NCBI GenBank assembly: GCA_009783465.1
Contig: WRDM01000004.1
Coordinates: 1-64,000, forward strand
Length of the DNA stretch: 64,000 nucleotides
From: Phycisphaerae bacterium
Lineage (GTDB): Bacteria; Planctomycetota; Phycisphaerae; SM23-33
Direction: 5' to 3'
How positions within the stretch are numbered: position 1 is the stretch's first letter; the number at the start of each line of letters is the position of its first letter. Below, piece by piece: positions 25,786 to 36,400 of this stretch. The notes under the pieces are model-generated. The model searched no databases. It saw only the letters and a program-made list of their open reading frames with translations, and was not told the DNA's origin. Position numbers and translations under genes: made by a program.

Positions 25786-27114
25786 TTACTCTTTGAGTTC
25801 CGTCGCCAGCTTCCGGCCTGGCGTGCGGGCCTTCTCTTCTTCGAGCGGTTTGGTTTGGCCGGGGTCTTCGTAGACGGACACGGAGCTGAACTGGTTTTCG
25901 CCCGGCGGCCAATAGGTCAGGATTTTTACGTGCAGGTAATCCAGTTTCGGCAGCCCGCCGCGTGGGGGGAAGGTTCCCGCCCAGCGTGTCCAGTCGCCCA
26001 CGCCGCCGGCGGAGATGTGCCACCGCCACGCCTCGCGAACGTACCGCGAGGGATTCTTCCTTTTATCGGCCTCGATAAGCCGCTTGCGTTCGGCGGGCGG
26101 GAGTTTGGAGAATTGCAGCGGCGTGAGCTTGTGTTCGATCAGGGCCGTCTCGCTCAGGCCATCCTCGGCGAACTCGGTTTTGACCCAGCCTTTGACGAAC
26201 ACCTTCGTCGCACAATGGCCCTTGCCTTCCACCACCAGCCAATACCGCCAGCCGTCACGCGGCTTGAAGTATTCGCTGATGATATCGCAGCCTTCCAGCC
26301 CCGCGACGCCGCCCATGGATTCGTCGGGCCTGATGCGAGGCGGGCGGGCGGGATTGGCCTGGCCGAACATCAGCTTGCGGCGATAATCCCGCCAGTCCTC
26401 GCGGTGGAAGCCGTTGAGCATGCGAAGCACGTTGCCGCGTTCGGGGTCTCTGCCCATGATCGTGCTGACGTTGTCGATGGGGATCCAGCCTTTGCCGCCG
26501 GCGGCGAAATCGCTGTTGGGGTTGATCGGATCGCCGTAGACTTTCGGTTCGGGCACGTCGCCGTGCTGCGGCGGAATCCACCGGGCCTGCCCGGAAACCT
26601 TCTCGACAATCTTCGACGCGATCACGCCCGCGCCGCGCTCCGTGGTGTCGGAAAAACTTTCCGTCCACTCGTCCAGCGGCGACTTGTCGCGAAGGTCCAC
26701 CACGCGGACCTTTACGTTCCACTTGTACGTCGCCTCTTTGTGCATGCCTTTTTTTTCGTGCTCCAGCGTGCCGAAGACCAGCACGCGGCCGTCGAAGACC
26801 TCCGTCAGGAGTTCCTCCAGATCGGCCCGTTTGGCGTCGGGTTTGAGAGGCCCGCTGCCTTCGCGGATCGTGAACTTGTCGATGACCTCGCACTCTTCCG
26901 TGACGTACCGCTTGAGGCCCAGGCGGATCCGGTGGGCGAAATCTTCGCCGCGGTCTTTGTCGGCGCAGACGAAATCCAGCACGATGATCGGGACTTTCTC
27001 CACCGGCCTGCCCGAATCGTCGTTCCGGTCTGTCATGTCGGGTTTGGCCTGCCCCCACGCGGACCCGATCAGACACGCCGCCACAACCGCCATCGACATC
27101 GTGAGTTTGTTCAT
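25786..27114 (-). CDS. Secreted protein of unknown function
   Basis: From the ATG at 27114 the 442-residue protein has a signal peptide (MNKLTMSMAVVAACLIGSAWG), a region VPIIVLDFVCADKDRG with VLVFGTLEHEKKGMHKEATY that resembles periplasmic curli/TolB-N-type nucleotide-free alpha/beta domains, and a large C-terminal beta-rich part (YWLVVEGKGHCATKVFVKGW). The longer frame upstream runs through family A and D repeats and is rejected. Neighbours give no functional clue. The start has GAGG about 12 bases ahead. Confidence 0.7.
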   Translation of the reverse strand: MNKLTMSMAVVAACLIGSAWGQAKPDMTDRNDDSGRPVEKVPIIVLDFVCADKDRGEDFAHRIRLGLKRYVTEECEVIDKFTIREGSGPLKPDAKRADLEELLTEVFDGRVLVFGTLEHEKKGMHKEATYKWNVKVRVVDLRDKSPLDEWTESFSDTTERGAGVIASKIVEKVSGQARWIPPQHGDVPEPKVYGDPINPNSDFAAGGKGWIPIDNVSTIMGRDPERGNVLRMLNGFHREDWRDYRRKLMFGQANPARPPRIRPDESMGGVAGLEGCDIISEYFKPRDGWRYWLVVEGKGHCATKVFVKGWVKTEFAEDGLSETALIEHKLTPLQFSKLPPAERKRLIEADKRKNPSRYVREAWRWHISAGGVGDWTRWAGTFPPRGGLPKLDYLHVKILTYWPPGENQFSSVSVYEDPGQTKPLEEEKARTPGRKLATELKE

Positions 27115-27230
27115 CCTGTCGTCCTCGTCAGCCTGAACGCACAGGCTGCTGGCATGGAAACCGCGCGGCCCCAGGCGCGCCCGGCCTGGGACTTCCTGGT
27201 GTTCTATTATATCGGAAACCTCGACACAAG

Positions 27231-27258
27231 CCAGTAGCCAATAGCCAGCAGGCAGGGA
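27231..27258. repeat. Family D heptamer repeat, left arm
   Basis: AGCCAGTAGCCAATAGCCAG and the following AGGCAGGG occur without a right arm nearby. Confidence 0.6.
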
Positions 27259-27305
27259 AAGGGTGCACGTCACCGTTGTGGGTAGAAGTCGTCGCAAAGC
27301 CCAAT

Positions 27306-27409
27306 CTGGCCGCAGGCCCTGCCATTTTGCGTTGTCGATCGTTGTGATAACCGAAGCGTTCCATCGCTCACGTCGTCTTGCAACGCAAACTGGCAGGGCC
27401 TGCGGCCAG
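27306..27409. repeat. Family A hairpin
   Basis: CTGGCCGCAGGCCCTGCCAT at 27306 pairs with ACTGGCAGGGCCTGCGGCCA, ending at 27408. The 443-base gap 27115-27557 otherwise shows only an AAGGAGGG at 27440 without a convincing gene. Confidence 0.85.
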
Positions 27410-27557
27410 TGGCGCCTAAACACGAATCTCGTGCGAAAAGGAGGGATGACACGCGTTCGCCCTTCCCCGCCCTCACCGCCGCTTGCATCCGTCGCGGGAT
27501 TTGGCGACAATTTCGTGTGTCGTTGCTGGGACATTTCACATGGACATGGAGCATCCG

Positions 27558-30500
27558 ATGAAACACATCCTGCGAAGCGGCGTGATGGGTTGGGCGGTGG
27601 CGGCGGTTTGCCTGGCGGGCGGCTGTTCGTCGCTGGTGGCGGCGGAGCCTGCGACACCGGCGGCGCCGGCGTGGGAGCAGACCCTGGCGTGGAAGTTCGC
27701 GGAGGTCGGCAACGGCGGCGGGACGTACGACTGGAACGCGGCGAAGACATTATTGACGCTCGACGGCTACGGGTCGGGCGTGAACGTCAAGGGCAGCGGC
27801 GACCCGACGGAGGTGGATCATTGCGGCTTCGTGTACATCGACAGGCCAGCGGGCGATTTTGAAATTCGCGTCCGGCTGACGTATGTGGACGGCTATGCGG
27901 GCAGCGTGGCGGGCATCATGATCCGCCCGGCGGCCGGCGAAGATGGCGACAGCGCGATGGCGTGCGTGTTTTACGACGGCGAGAAAAATTCCCTCGCGTG
28001 GCGGACGCGCGTGCCGGCGGGCAAAGCCAATCCCGTCAACGACCGCCCGCGGATTCTCGGCGGAGGCATCGGCCTAGCCAACGAAGGCCCCGGCGAGGGC
28101 GACCCGATCTGGCTGCGGCTTGTCCGCATGGACAACAACTTCGCCGTCTACAAATCGCGTGACGGGCGGCTGTGGACGGCGATCTCCAACGTCAGCGGCG
28201 GGCCATTTACGCTCGAAGGCCCGCTCCGCGTGGGCGTCTTCTGCGCCAGCGCCAGCCCCGACAAGGCCATGACCGCCTACGTCGATTCCATCCAGATCGG
28301 CGACCCGCACATGCGGTACAAAACCAGTTGGGTCGGCAATAGTTTCGGCGCCCGCATGGAAGACGGCCACGTGTCCAACACGCTCTCGGCGATGTGGGTT
28401 GCCGCGGACGGCACCTGCTACACGAGCGCCTACTGGGACGAAGCGGGCCAGCCCGTCACGTCGTATCGCGACGGCAAGGTGCTCCGCGGGCTGCCCATCG
28501 GCACGCCGCAGACGGCCGACGGAGGCATCACCGGCGACGGCAAGAGACTCTACGTCGCCACCGTCGGCAACATCACGGAACTCGATCCCGCGAACGATTA
28601 CGCCAGGCGGACCATCACGCTGTCGGTGAACCTGCTCGACACCGCGACGAACCACTCCGTCGTGAGCGGCATGGCCTCGAACGGCAAGGAACTTTTCGTC
28701 GCCGACAAACGCGACCACGTGATCCGCGTGGTGTCGCTCGAACCGGTGAAAACATTTCAGCAGGCGACGGCGCCGAACAATCGCATCGTGCTGACGCCCG
28801 CGCCGGTGGCGGTGCCCGCGGACAGCGACAAATCGTTCGCGCCCGCGGCCATCTATCAAAGCCAACGCGCCGGCGAGGGCGTCAAGTACACCTTCCCGAA
28901 TCAGACGCCGGGGGCCGTGTATACGATCCGCTGCCACCTGGCGGAGTTCGTGAAAAGGCCTGAAAACACCGACCCGCGACACCACAGGGTCAATCTCGAC
29001 GGCACGCAAATCCACGTCGCCGAGGCCGCCGGCGGCGTGCTCACCGCGTTCGTCACGGACCTGCCCGGCTACAAGGCCGACGACAACGGCAACGTCGTAT
29101 TCCATTTCGGCACGTACGGCGGGCCTGGAATCTGCGGGCTGGAACTGCTCGACGCCGACGGCGACCGCGTGCTGGCGGTCAACTGCGGCGGTGTCGCCGT
29201 CGGCGACTTCACCAGCGAGGCCGAAGAACTCGTCGACCGGAACTTCGCCTTCGACAACCCCGGCGTGATGGCCTTCGACAAACGAGGCGACCTGTGGATT
29301 ATCCAACGGCCGAGTATGGACACCGAGCCAACCACCATGGCCGCCGTCAAGTGTTACACGGTCGACGGAAAATTCACAGGCCGTGAAATCACCGACGTCA
29401 TCAACCCCAACGCCCTCGCGTACGACGCGGCGAAGGACCAACTGCTCGTCGGCGTGAATCTGCCGGACCTGAACGTGCGGTTTTACGACAAGCTCGACTC
29501 CAAGCCGACGCTCGCGCGGACGTTCGGCGAAAAAGGCGGCATTTACGCGGGAAAACACCCCGGCCTGGTGCACGATCCCGCCGCGGGCGGGACCGCGCGG
29601 TTCGCGGGCATCAACGGCCTGGGCGTCGACGCGACGGGCAACCTGTATGTCGGCGGCGGCTGGCAAGGCACCGATTTGCGAATGTTCACGCCCGCCGGCA
29701 AACTCGGCTGGAAACTCAACAGCCTGATGTTCTGCTGCACGTACGACGTCGACCCCGCCAGCGACGGCGCGGACATTTACGGCACGTACAACCATATCCG
29801 CCTGGACCTGAGCAAAACCCAACCCGGCTCGGAGCAGACGTACGTGGGCTACAACTGGGATCACCGCCGTTTCGGAGGCCCGCAACTGGAGCGGGCGCAT
29901 TCGTCGCAGGCGATTGTCCGCCGGATCGACGGGCGGCTGATGATGTTCACCAGCGGCCAGGGGAACGTCGGCGACGTTTACATGTTCCGTTACGAGGGCG
30001 AATTGGCGATTCCTTTCGGGGCCATTCGCACCAACGGCACGCTGTGGATCGACGCGAACGGCGACGGCGAGGAGTCGCCCGACGAGGTGACGAAACTGGA
30101 GCCGAACGCCGGCTGGATCACGTCACTGTGCGTCGATTCCCGCGGCGACATCTGGATCGGCTCGCCCACGACGGGCGGCTCGTTCATGCGGCGGTTCCCG
30201 TTCCAGGGATTCAACGACCACGGCGTGCCGCTGTACGGCCCGTTCGAGGACATCCGTTTTCCCGAGGAGGGCGACACGACCAACGCGTGGGGCATGGCCT
30301 GCCGCATGGACTACGACGCCGACCGCGACATCCTGATCGCGTTCTACCCGGCCCAGCGACGCACCGGCGAAGGCGACACCTCCGCGCCGCGATATGTCCT
30401 GGCCCGCTACGACGACTGGAGCAAGGGCAACCGCACGGCGACGTGGAAAATCAACGCCGTCACGCCCTACGATCCCGCCTTCGCCGAATTCTTCATGTAC

Positions 30501-30779
30501 GAAACGCACCTCTATCCCTACGCCGGCTACATGGGCATGCAGTTGGCGGGCGATTACGTGTTCTACGCCTACATGTTCGGCGAGGTGCACGTCTACGACG
30601 CCAAGACAGGCAAGATGGTGGAGATCCTGTCGGTAGGCCCGGAAGTCGCCGGCAGCACCGCCTGGGAAGACGCCGCCATGGGCCTCCGCGCGTTCCAATG
30701 CAAAAACGGCGAGTACTTGATCTTCACCGAAAACAGCGGCTGGGGCGGGAAAAACAATTTTTTCCGATGGAAACCGTAG
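27558..30779 (+). CDS. Large secreted protein with concanavalin-like, malectin-like and propeller regions
   Basis: The ATG at 27558 is chosen for its GGAG site and signal sequence MKHILRSGVMGWAVAAVCLA with possible lipobox AGGC. The 1073-residue protein has an N-terminal DUF1349/concanavalin-like part (FEIRVRLTYVDGYAGSVAGI, IWLRLVRMDNNFAVYKSRDG), a malectin-like domain near residues 420-560 (VYTIRCHLAEF, FHFGTYGGPGICGLEL) and propeller-type stretches before and after it (LYVATVGNITELDP, DLWIIQRPS, NGLGVDATGNLYVGG). Such extracellular proteins in Planctomycetota are usually thought to bind or process carbohydrates. The ligand is unknown and no catalytic motif is assigned. Confidence 0.8.
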   Translation: MKHILRSGVMGWAVAAVCLAGGCSSLVAAEPATPAAPAWEQTLAWKFAEVGNGGGTYDWNAAKTLLTLDGYGSGVNVKGSGDPTEVDHCGFVYIDRPAGDFEIRVRLTYVDGYAGSVAGIMIRPAAGEDGDSAMACVFYDGEKNSLAWRTRVPAGKANPVNDRPRILGGGIGLANEGPGEGDPIWLRLVRMDNNFAVYKSRDGRLWTAISNVSGGPFTLEGPLRVGVFCASASPDKAMTAYVDSIQIGDPHMRYKTSWVGNSFGARMEDGHVSNTLSAMWVAADGTCYTSAYWDEAGQPVTSYRDGKVLRGLPIGTPQTADGGITGDGKRLYVATVGNITELDPANDYARRTITLSVNLLDTATNHSVVSGMASNGKELFVADKRDHVIRVVSLEPVKTFQQATAPNNRIVLTPAPVAVPADSDKSFAPAAIYQSQRAGEGVKYTFPNQTPGAVYTIRCHLAEFVKRPENTDPRHHRVNLDGTQIHVAEAAGGVLTAFVTDLPGYKADDNGNVVFHFGTYGGPGICGLELLDADGDRVLAVNCGGVAVGDFTSEAEELVDRNFAFDNPGVMAFDKRGDLWIIQRPSMDTEPTTMAAVKCYTVDGKFTGREITDVINPNALAYDAAKDQLLVGVNLPDLNVRFYDKLDSKPTLARTFGEKGGIYAGKHPGLVHDPAAGGTARFAGINGLGVDATGNLYVGGGWQGTDLRMFTPAGKLGWKLNSLMFCCTYDVDPASDGADIYGTYNHIRLDLSKTQPGSEQTYVGYNWDHRRFGGPQLERAHSSQAIVRRIDGRLMMFTSGQGNVGDVYMFRYEGELAIPFGAIRTNGTLWIDANGDGEESPDEVTKLEPNAGWITSLCVDSRGDIWIGSPTTGGSFMRRFPFQGFNDHGVPLYGPFEDIRFPEEGDTTNAWGMACRMDYDADRDILIAFYPAQRRTGEGDTSAPRYVLARYDDWSKGNRTATWKINAVTPYDPAFAEFFMYETHLYPYAGYMGMQLAGDYVFYAYMFGEVHVYDAKTGKMVEILSVGPEVAGSTAWEDAAMGLRAFQCKNGEYLIFTENSGWGGKNNFFRWKP

Positions 30780-30785
30780 AACGGT

Positions 30786-31841
30786 CTACCTGGCCACGAA
30801 GCGTGCGTCTTCGATTTTTTTCAGCAGGTCGAGGATGGCCGGGGTGTCGCCTCGCAGGGCGCGGGCCTGGTCGATGTAGCGCATCGCGCGGGCGTATTGG
30901 CCGAGGTCGTAATGAAGTTTGGCTGCCGGCATGGAGGCCTCGGCCTGCGTGGTCCAGTAGTCGGCGGCCTTGGCGAAGGCGTCGGCGGCTTGCTCGGTTT
31001 CGCCCCGCGCCTCGAGGAGTTGGCCCAGTTCCAGCCACAATCCGCCGTCGCCCTTGTGTTGCAGGGCGGTCTGGGCGGTCGCGATGGCGCGGTCGTCCAG
31101 GCCGGCCTGCCGGAACGTCTGCACGAGAAGCCGCCAGAGTCGTGGATTGTTTTTATCCTTCTCGACGGCCCGTTCGAGCAGCGATTGCGCCAGCGGCAGT
31201 TCGTTGGTATCCAGGGCAGCCTCGCCCAAAACCGCCAGCGTATCGGCGTCCTGCCAGCCCGCGTCGTACGCCCGCTGACACCAGACGCGCGCCTCGGCAG
31301 GCTGATCGTGACGCATCAGCAGCAGCCCGTACCGCGCCCAGATGTCCGGCGTCGAATCAGGCTGTTCGGTGGCCTTCTTGAAGAGCGGCATGTACGCGGC
31401 CGGATCGTTGTCGCGGCGGCGGGCGAGTTCGCCCTTGAGCCACCACAGCCGGGCCTTCAGGGGCGCCACCTGCTCCAGCCTCGCCAGGGTCTCCGCGGCA
31501 TGGTCGTATCGCTCGCAATCCCACAGCGTCTGGGCGAGCAGCATCAGCACGTCGGCGTCGGTGGGGTCGACCTTGTTGATGTAGCTTCGCATCAGGTCGA
31601 TGGCCGGGGTGTGCTGCTTGTCCCGGATCAGCCCCTGGGCCATTTCCAGCACACGTTGCCCCTCGGGGGTCGCCTGTCGGGGGGGGTCGCTCGCCGGCGG
31701 GCGGAGGGCGATGATCACGCCCACAATCACCAGGCAAACCGCCAACGCCAGCACGACGATACGCAGCATCGCGCCCCCGCGGGCATCGGCGGCGCCGGGA
31801 GCGGCGGCTTTTTTGTTGGCTAGCGAACCGTTTGCTTCCAT
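30786..31841 (-). CDS. Membrane-anchored TPR protein
   Basis: The 351-residue protein has an N-terminal membrane helix (LRIVVLALAVCLVIVGVIIA) and then repeated 34-residue TPR-like helices (ADVLMLLAQTLWDCERYDHA, IWARYGLLLMRHDQPAEARV, LWLELGQLLEARGETEQAAD, AKLHYDLGQYARAMRYIDQA). It is probably a protein-interaction scaffold facing the periplasm. GGAG upstream supports the ATG at 31841; the longer frame passes through a family A hairpin and is rejected. Confidence 0.82.
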   Translation of the reverse strand: MEANGSLANKKAAAPGAADARGGAMLRIVVLALAVCLVIVGVIIALRPPASDPPRQATPEGQRVLEMAQGLIRDKQHTPAIDLMRSYINKVDPTDADVLMLLAQTLWDCERYDHAAETLARLEQVAPLKARLWWLKGELARRRDNDPAAYMPLFKKATEQPDSTPDIWARYGLLLMRHDQPAEARVWCQRAYDAGWQDADTLAVLGEAALDTNELPLAQSLLERAVEKDKNNPRLWRLLVQTFRQAGLDDRAIATAQTALQHKGDGGLWLELGQLLEARGETEQAADAFAKAADYWTTQAEASMPAAKLHYDLGQYARAMRYIDQARALRGDTPAILDLLKKIEDARFVAR

Positions 31842-31900
31842 GAGAAATTCTCCGACTCGGTGAACAATCCCATCCGATTTGCCACGCATCGCACGGGATT

Positions 31901-32034
31901 TCGGTTTCGGCGCGACTGGCCGCAGGCCCTGCCATTTTGCGTTGTAGCTCGCTGTGACAACCGAAGCGTTCCGTCGCTCACAACGTCTTACAACGCAAAA
32001 TGGCAGGGCCTGCGGCCAGTCGCGCCGAAACCGA
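31901..32034. repeat. Family A hairpin with extended arms
   Basis: The core arms CTGGCCGCAGGCCCTGCCAT and ATGGCAGGGCCTGCGGCCAG are extended outward by TCGGTTTCGGCGCGA and TCGCGCCGAAACCGA, giving one of the longest near-perfect stems in the window. Confidence 0.88.
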
Positions 32035-32171
32035 AAATCACGCGACAAACTGGATAACGCACATGCGATTACCTTGACAATCTCTTCGCGAAAACCATGG
32101 GAAAATCCTGTATACTTCCCTGCACGTTTGTCGCGACATTTGCACAATACGTAGTTAAGCGGATGGCCTGG

Positions 32172-33164
32172 ATGAAGTCAAACGCATTTACATGGTTGAT
32201 GATCGTCGCCTGCCTGACGTTGCCGCCCGCGTGGGGGGCGGCGGGGCAGGACGTGTCGGCGGAAAGTCAGCCGACCGACGAGCCGACGTCCGCGCCGATC
32301 ACCATGCCGACCACCGCGCCCGCGGCGTCGGAGGACGATGCTGTCAGCCTGCGTCTCCTCCTGCCGCTACTGGCCGTCGGGACGGTTCTGCTGATCGGCT
32401 GGTGCGTACGACGCGTGCAGTCGCCGGGGCCTCTGTACCTGGCCGACGCGCCGCCGAGGCCCAACCGGCTGTCGTCGTGGCATGTGCTGGGCGTCTTCAT
32501 CGCGTTCGTGCTGCTTCAACCGATCCTCGGTTTGACGATGCAACTGACCGGCCTGCCCGTGCGCGACAACGTGACCATGCAGACGCTCGCGGCCATGCTG
32601 TCGCAGGTCGGCTGGCTGGCGGCGGCACTGTTCGTGGCCGGGCGGACGTTTCCATTCGGCCTGCGCGGGCTTGGGCTGGACGCGCGGCATTGGCCCGCCG
32701 ACGCGGGTCGGGCCGTCTTCACCCTGCTGGCCGTCCTGCCCGTCGTGATCGTCACGCTCATCGCGAGCACCCTGCTGGTGCAATGGGCCGTCCAGCAAGG
32801 CCTGCTCAAGGAAGAGGACGTTCGCCTCAACGTCATGCTCGAACGCCTCCGCACCGTCAACGCGCTCGGCAAGACCATGATCGTCATTTCCGCCGTCGTG
32901 CTCGCGCCGCTGGCGGAGGAGATCTTTTTCCGAGGCCTGCTGCAATCCATGCTCCGCAACGTCATGAAACCCTGGCCCGCCATCCTGGTGGCCAGCGGCC
33001 TGTTCGCCCTGGTCCACTTCAGCGCCATCCGCGACGTCATCCCCCTGCTGCCCCTGAGCGTCGTCCTGGGGTACACCTACGAACGCACCGGCAGACTCAT
33101 CACGCCCATCCTCATCCACGCCCTCTTCAACGCCGTCATGCTCGCGACGTTCCTGGCGGGGTGA
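32172..33164 (+). CDS. CPBP-family intramembrane metalloprotease
   Basis: The 330-residue protein has a signal-like N-terminus (MKSNAFTWLMIVACLTLPPA), a Pro/Thr linker, about seven membrane helices and the three CPBP motifs: EEIFFRG (Glu249/Glu250), FALVHF and HALFNAV. These residues are expected to form a Glu/His/Asn metal or catalytic site in the membrane. Family roles include prenyl-protein processing and bacteriocin immunity; none is indicated here. The start is placed at 32172 (or 32163) rather than upstream, because TATACT at 32111 looks like a -10 box that would start RNA near 32123. Confidence 0.87.
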   Translation: MKSNAFTWLMIVACLTLPPAWGAAGQDVSAESQPTDEPTSAPITMPTTAPAASEDDAVSLRLLLPLLAVGTVLLIGWCVRRVQSPGPLYLADAPPRPNRLSSWHVLGVFIAFVLLQPILGLTMQLTGLPVRDNVTMQTLAAMLSQVGWLAAALFVAGRTFPFGLRGLGLDARHWPADAGRAVFTLLAVLPVVIVTLIASTLLVQWAVQQGLLKEEDVRLNVMLERLRTVNALGKTMIVISAVVLAPLAEEIFFRGLLQSMLRNVMKPWPAILVASGLFALVHFSAIRDVIPLLPLSVVLGYTYERTGRLITPILIHALFNAVMLATFLAG

Positions 33165-33380
33165 GACAGGCTGTAGGCACACGGGACGTTGTAGACGGCG
33201 TACCCTGGCCACAGGCCCTGCCATTTTGCGTCGTAAAACGTGGTGTGCGGCAGAACATTTCGCTGTACACACCGATCTACGACGCAACATGGCAGGGCCT
33301 GCGGCCAAATTTGGCTATGCGATGATTACCACCCAAAACCCCACGTCGCGCCTACAGCCTTCGGTCTACAGCCTGTCTGC
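33165..33380. repeat. Nested composite: family F arms around a family A hairpin
   Basis: GAGACAGGCTGTAGGC at 33165 pairs with GCCTACAG...CTACAGCCTGTCT ending near 33379. A complete family A hairpin (33205-33308) lies inside. Confidence 0.75.
33205..33308. repeat. Family A hairpin
   Basis: CTGGCCACAGGCCCTGCCAT at 33205 pairs with ATGGCAGGGCCTGCGGCCA ending at 33307. Confidence 0.85.
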
Positions 33381-33460
33381 AACTTTTTTGAAACATTTTT
33401 CTTTCCCCACGCGTCTAAGGTACGATGCATTACCTTGACCCCGCACGAAAGGAAGCCCAC

Positions 33461-36400
33461 ATGCACCGTCGAATGACCGTCCTCGCGGCCTCGTTGATTC
33501 TGGCGATTCTGGCGTCGGCCCATAGGTCCGCCCTGGCGGGCGACATCGGGTTCGTCGAAGACTTCAGCCTCGCGCCAAACCGCGACGCCGCCCTCAAAAC
33601 CCTCATCCCCGGCTCGGAAGACTTCTACTACTTCCACTGCCTCCACTACCAAAACAGCGGGCAGTTGGACAAGGTCGACCCCACGTTCAAAACCTGGGCA
33701 GCCCGCTACGCGCCGCGCGGCGAAGGCCAATACAACGACCGCATGTGGCAGATCAAACATCGCCAGGCCCTGCTCCAGTACGAACAACAGCCGCAGGTGT
33801 CGCTGGAATATCTCCGCGCCCGCCTGAACGTGCACTTCAACCACCAACGCCAGGCCGAGGTCGATGCCGCCAACGCCAATCTGCCCAGCACGCTCGACGA
33901 CAACACCTTCGACCTCAAACGGCTGATGGAACAAAACCTGGGAAACAGAACCGACACAGGCCGGTTCGAGTCGCTCGGTCTGGAGCTGCTGGCCGCCGAT
34001 CCGAAACTCCTCGCCGACAACACCACCCTCCGCCACAGCCTGCTGACGCGGCTGACCCGCCCGGACTATCCAGGCCTGGTGAAACTCGTCAGCCTCGGTA
34101 TGAACGACGACCTGGACAACACCTCCAACTTCGGCAACGTCGCCATCCACTATCAGCTCACGCGGGCCCAGTTCGACGAACTGCTCAAACTCCACCCGCG
34201 ACTGATCCACGACAATAATTTCGTCAACGCCTACCTATCCAAACTTCGCCCCGGCGACGACGTGGACATGAACCAGGACCTCGCCGCCCGAAAGGCCTAC
34301 CTCGAAGGCCTGTGGGAATTCACCAAGCCGCTCGCGCCCGCATTCAACAGCCTCAAGGCCAACGTGCTTCACAGCCTGCTGGATTTCAACCGCCGGCAAA
34401 ACGCGTGGAACCAGGCCCTGTTCATCGAATACCTCAAACTTCCCCGCCAGTGCCGATACATCGAACCTCGCTACTTCAAAGACGCCATCGACAACAGCGC
34501 ACGCCGCAGCATCATCGCCGATCTCAACGCCAACTTCGGCCAATTCATCGTCGCCCCGCCTGTCGGCAACGACGAACCGCTCGTCCGCGACTACCTGCTG
34601 CACTTCCTCGCCGGCGCGGAAAACTACAACGCCTTCGACCCCTACGTCGAATCCAACTACCTCCGCGCCGCCTTCGCCGAAGCCAATCTCCTGGCCGGAA
34701 AAGGCGACCCAGAAAAATGGTTCGGCATGATGGCCCCCGAACAAGTGCAGGCCCTCAAGGAACGCGTCGACGTCGATCTGGCCCTGGCCAACAAACTCTT
34801 CTTCCGCCCCGATGAACCCGTCACCCTCACCGTCGCCACCAAAAACGTCAAGGAACTCATCGTCAAAGTCTATACCATCAACACGATGAACTACTACCGC
34901 GCGACGATGATGCCCATCAGCACCGACATCGACCTCGACGGCCTCGTCGCCAACGTCGAACGAACCGAAACCTTCAACGACGCCCCCATCCGACGCGTTG
35001 AACGAACGCTCGAACTGCCCGAAATCGCGGGCCGAGGCGTCTTCATCGTCGAACTCATCGGCAACGGCAAGAGCAGCCGGGCGCTCATCCAGAAAGGCAA
35101 CCTCTTCCTCACCGACCGCGTCAGCGCCGCCGGGCAAGTCCTCACGATCTGGAACGAATCCAACGAAAAAGTCGCCGACGCCTCCGTCTTCGTCTCCGGA
35201 CAACTCTACTCCGCCGACACGGACGGCCACGTCACCGTCCCCTTCACCGCCCAGGGCGGAAACCAACCGATCATCCTCCATGCCGCCGGACTGGCCCGGC
35301 TGGCCTACTACCGCGCGATCCCCGAACAATACGCCTTCCGCGCGGGAATCTACATCGACCGCGAATCCCTGCTCCGCCGCCGCGACGCGCAGGTCATCGT
35401 CCGACCGTCGCTCCAGATCGCCGGCACGCCCGTCAGCGTCCACCTGCTCGAAAACGTCCACCTCGAAATCGCCACCACCGACCGCGAGGGCGTCCGCTCC
35501 GTCAAACGCGTCAACGACCTCACACTCTTCGACGACAAGGAAACCGCCGTCTCCTTCCGCGTGCCCGACAACATCCTCGACGTCACCTGCACGTTGCGGG
35601 CCCAGATCAAAAGCATGGCCACCCGGCAACCCATCGACCTGACGGCCACGCAGAGTTTCCCGATCAATCAGATCGACACGACCGCCCACACGCAGGACCT
35701 GCACCTGATGCACGTCGACGGCGACTACATGATCGAACTGCTCGGAAAAACCGGCGAAATTCAGCCAAACCAGGCCGTCCGGGTGACGTTCAAACACCGC
35801 TTCTTCACGCAGACGATCCACGCGACGCTCAAGACCGACGCCAACGGACGCATCCATCTCGGGAAACTGCCGCGGGTGGACCTCCTCCGCGCCGACGCGC
35901 CGCAGGGATTCCACCGCACCTGGACGCTGCCTCGCGACCAGCGCGCGGGGCACGACGTCGTGCACGGTCAGTCGATGCACCGGGCGGAGCACGGTCAGGC
36001 GCTCGGCGTCGTCTTCGTCCCCTATCTCGGCCAGGCCGACAAAGTAACGCCGGAGAATTTCTCGCTGCTGGAAACTCGCGGCGGAACGTTCGTCGTCGAC
36101 CGGACCGCCGAACTCGCGCTGACCGGCGACGGCTACCTCACCACCGAAGGCCTGGCCGCGGGCGACTACAGCCTGCGACTCAAAGAAACAGGCCAGGAAA
36201 TCACCATCCGCCTGGCCGCGGGCCCGGTCGTCGAAGGCTACGTCATGGGCGCCACCCGCAAACTGGAGTTCAACCGCCACGTCCCGCTGAACATCGTCGA
36301 CGTCTCCGCCGACAACGACACCGTCACCATCCAACTCGGCGGCGTGACCGAATTCACGCGAGTCCACCTCGTCGCCACACGGTATCAGCCGAACTTCTCC

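Noticed and set aside
25786-27750. Long 654-codon version of the secreted protein
   Set aside because: The extra N-terminal part is translated from family A and D repeats; a signal peptide starts at 27114.
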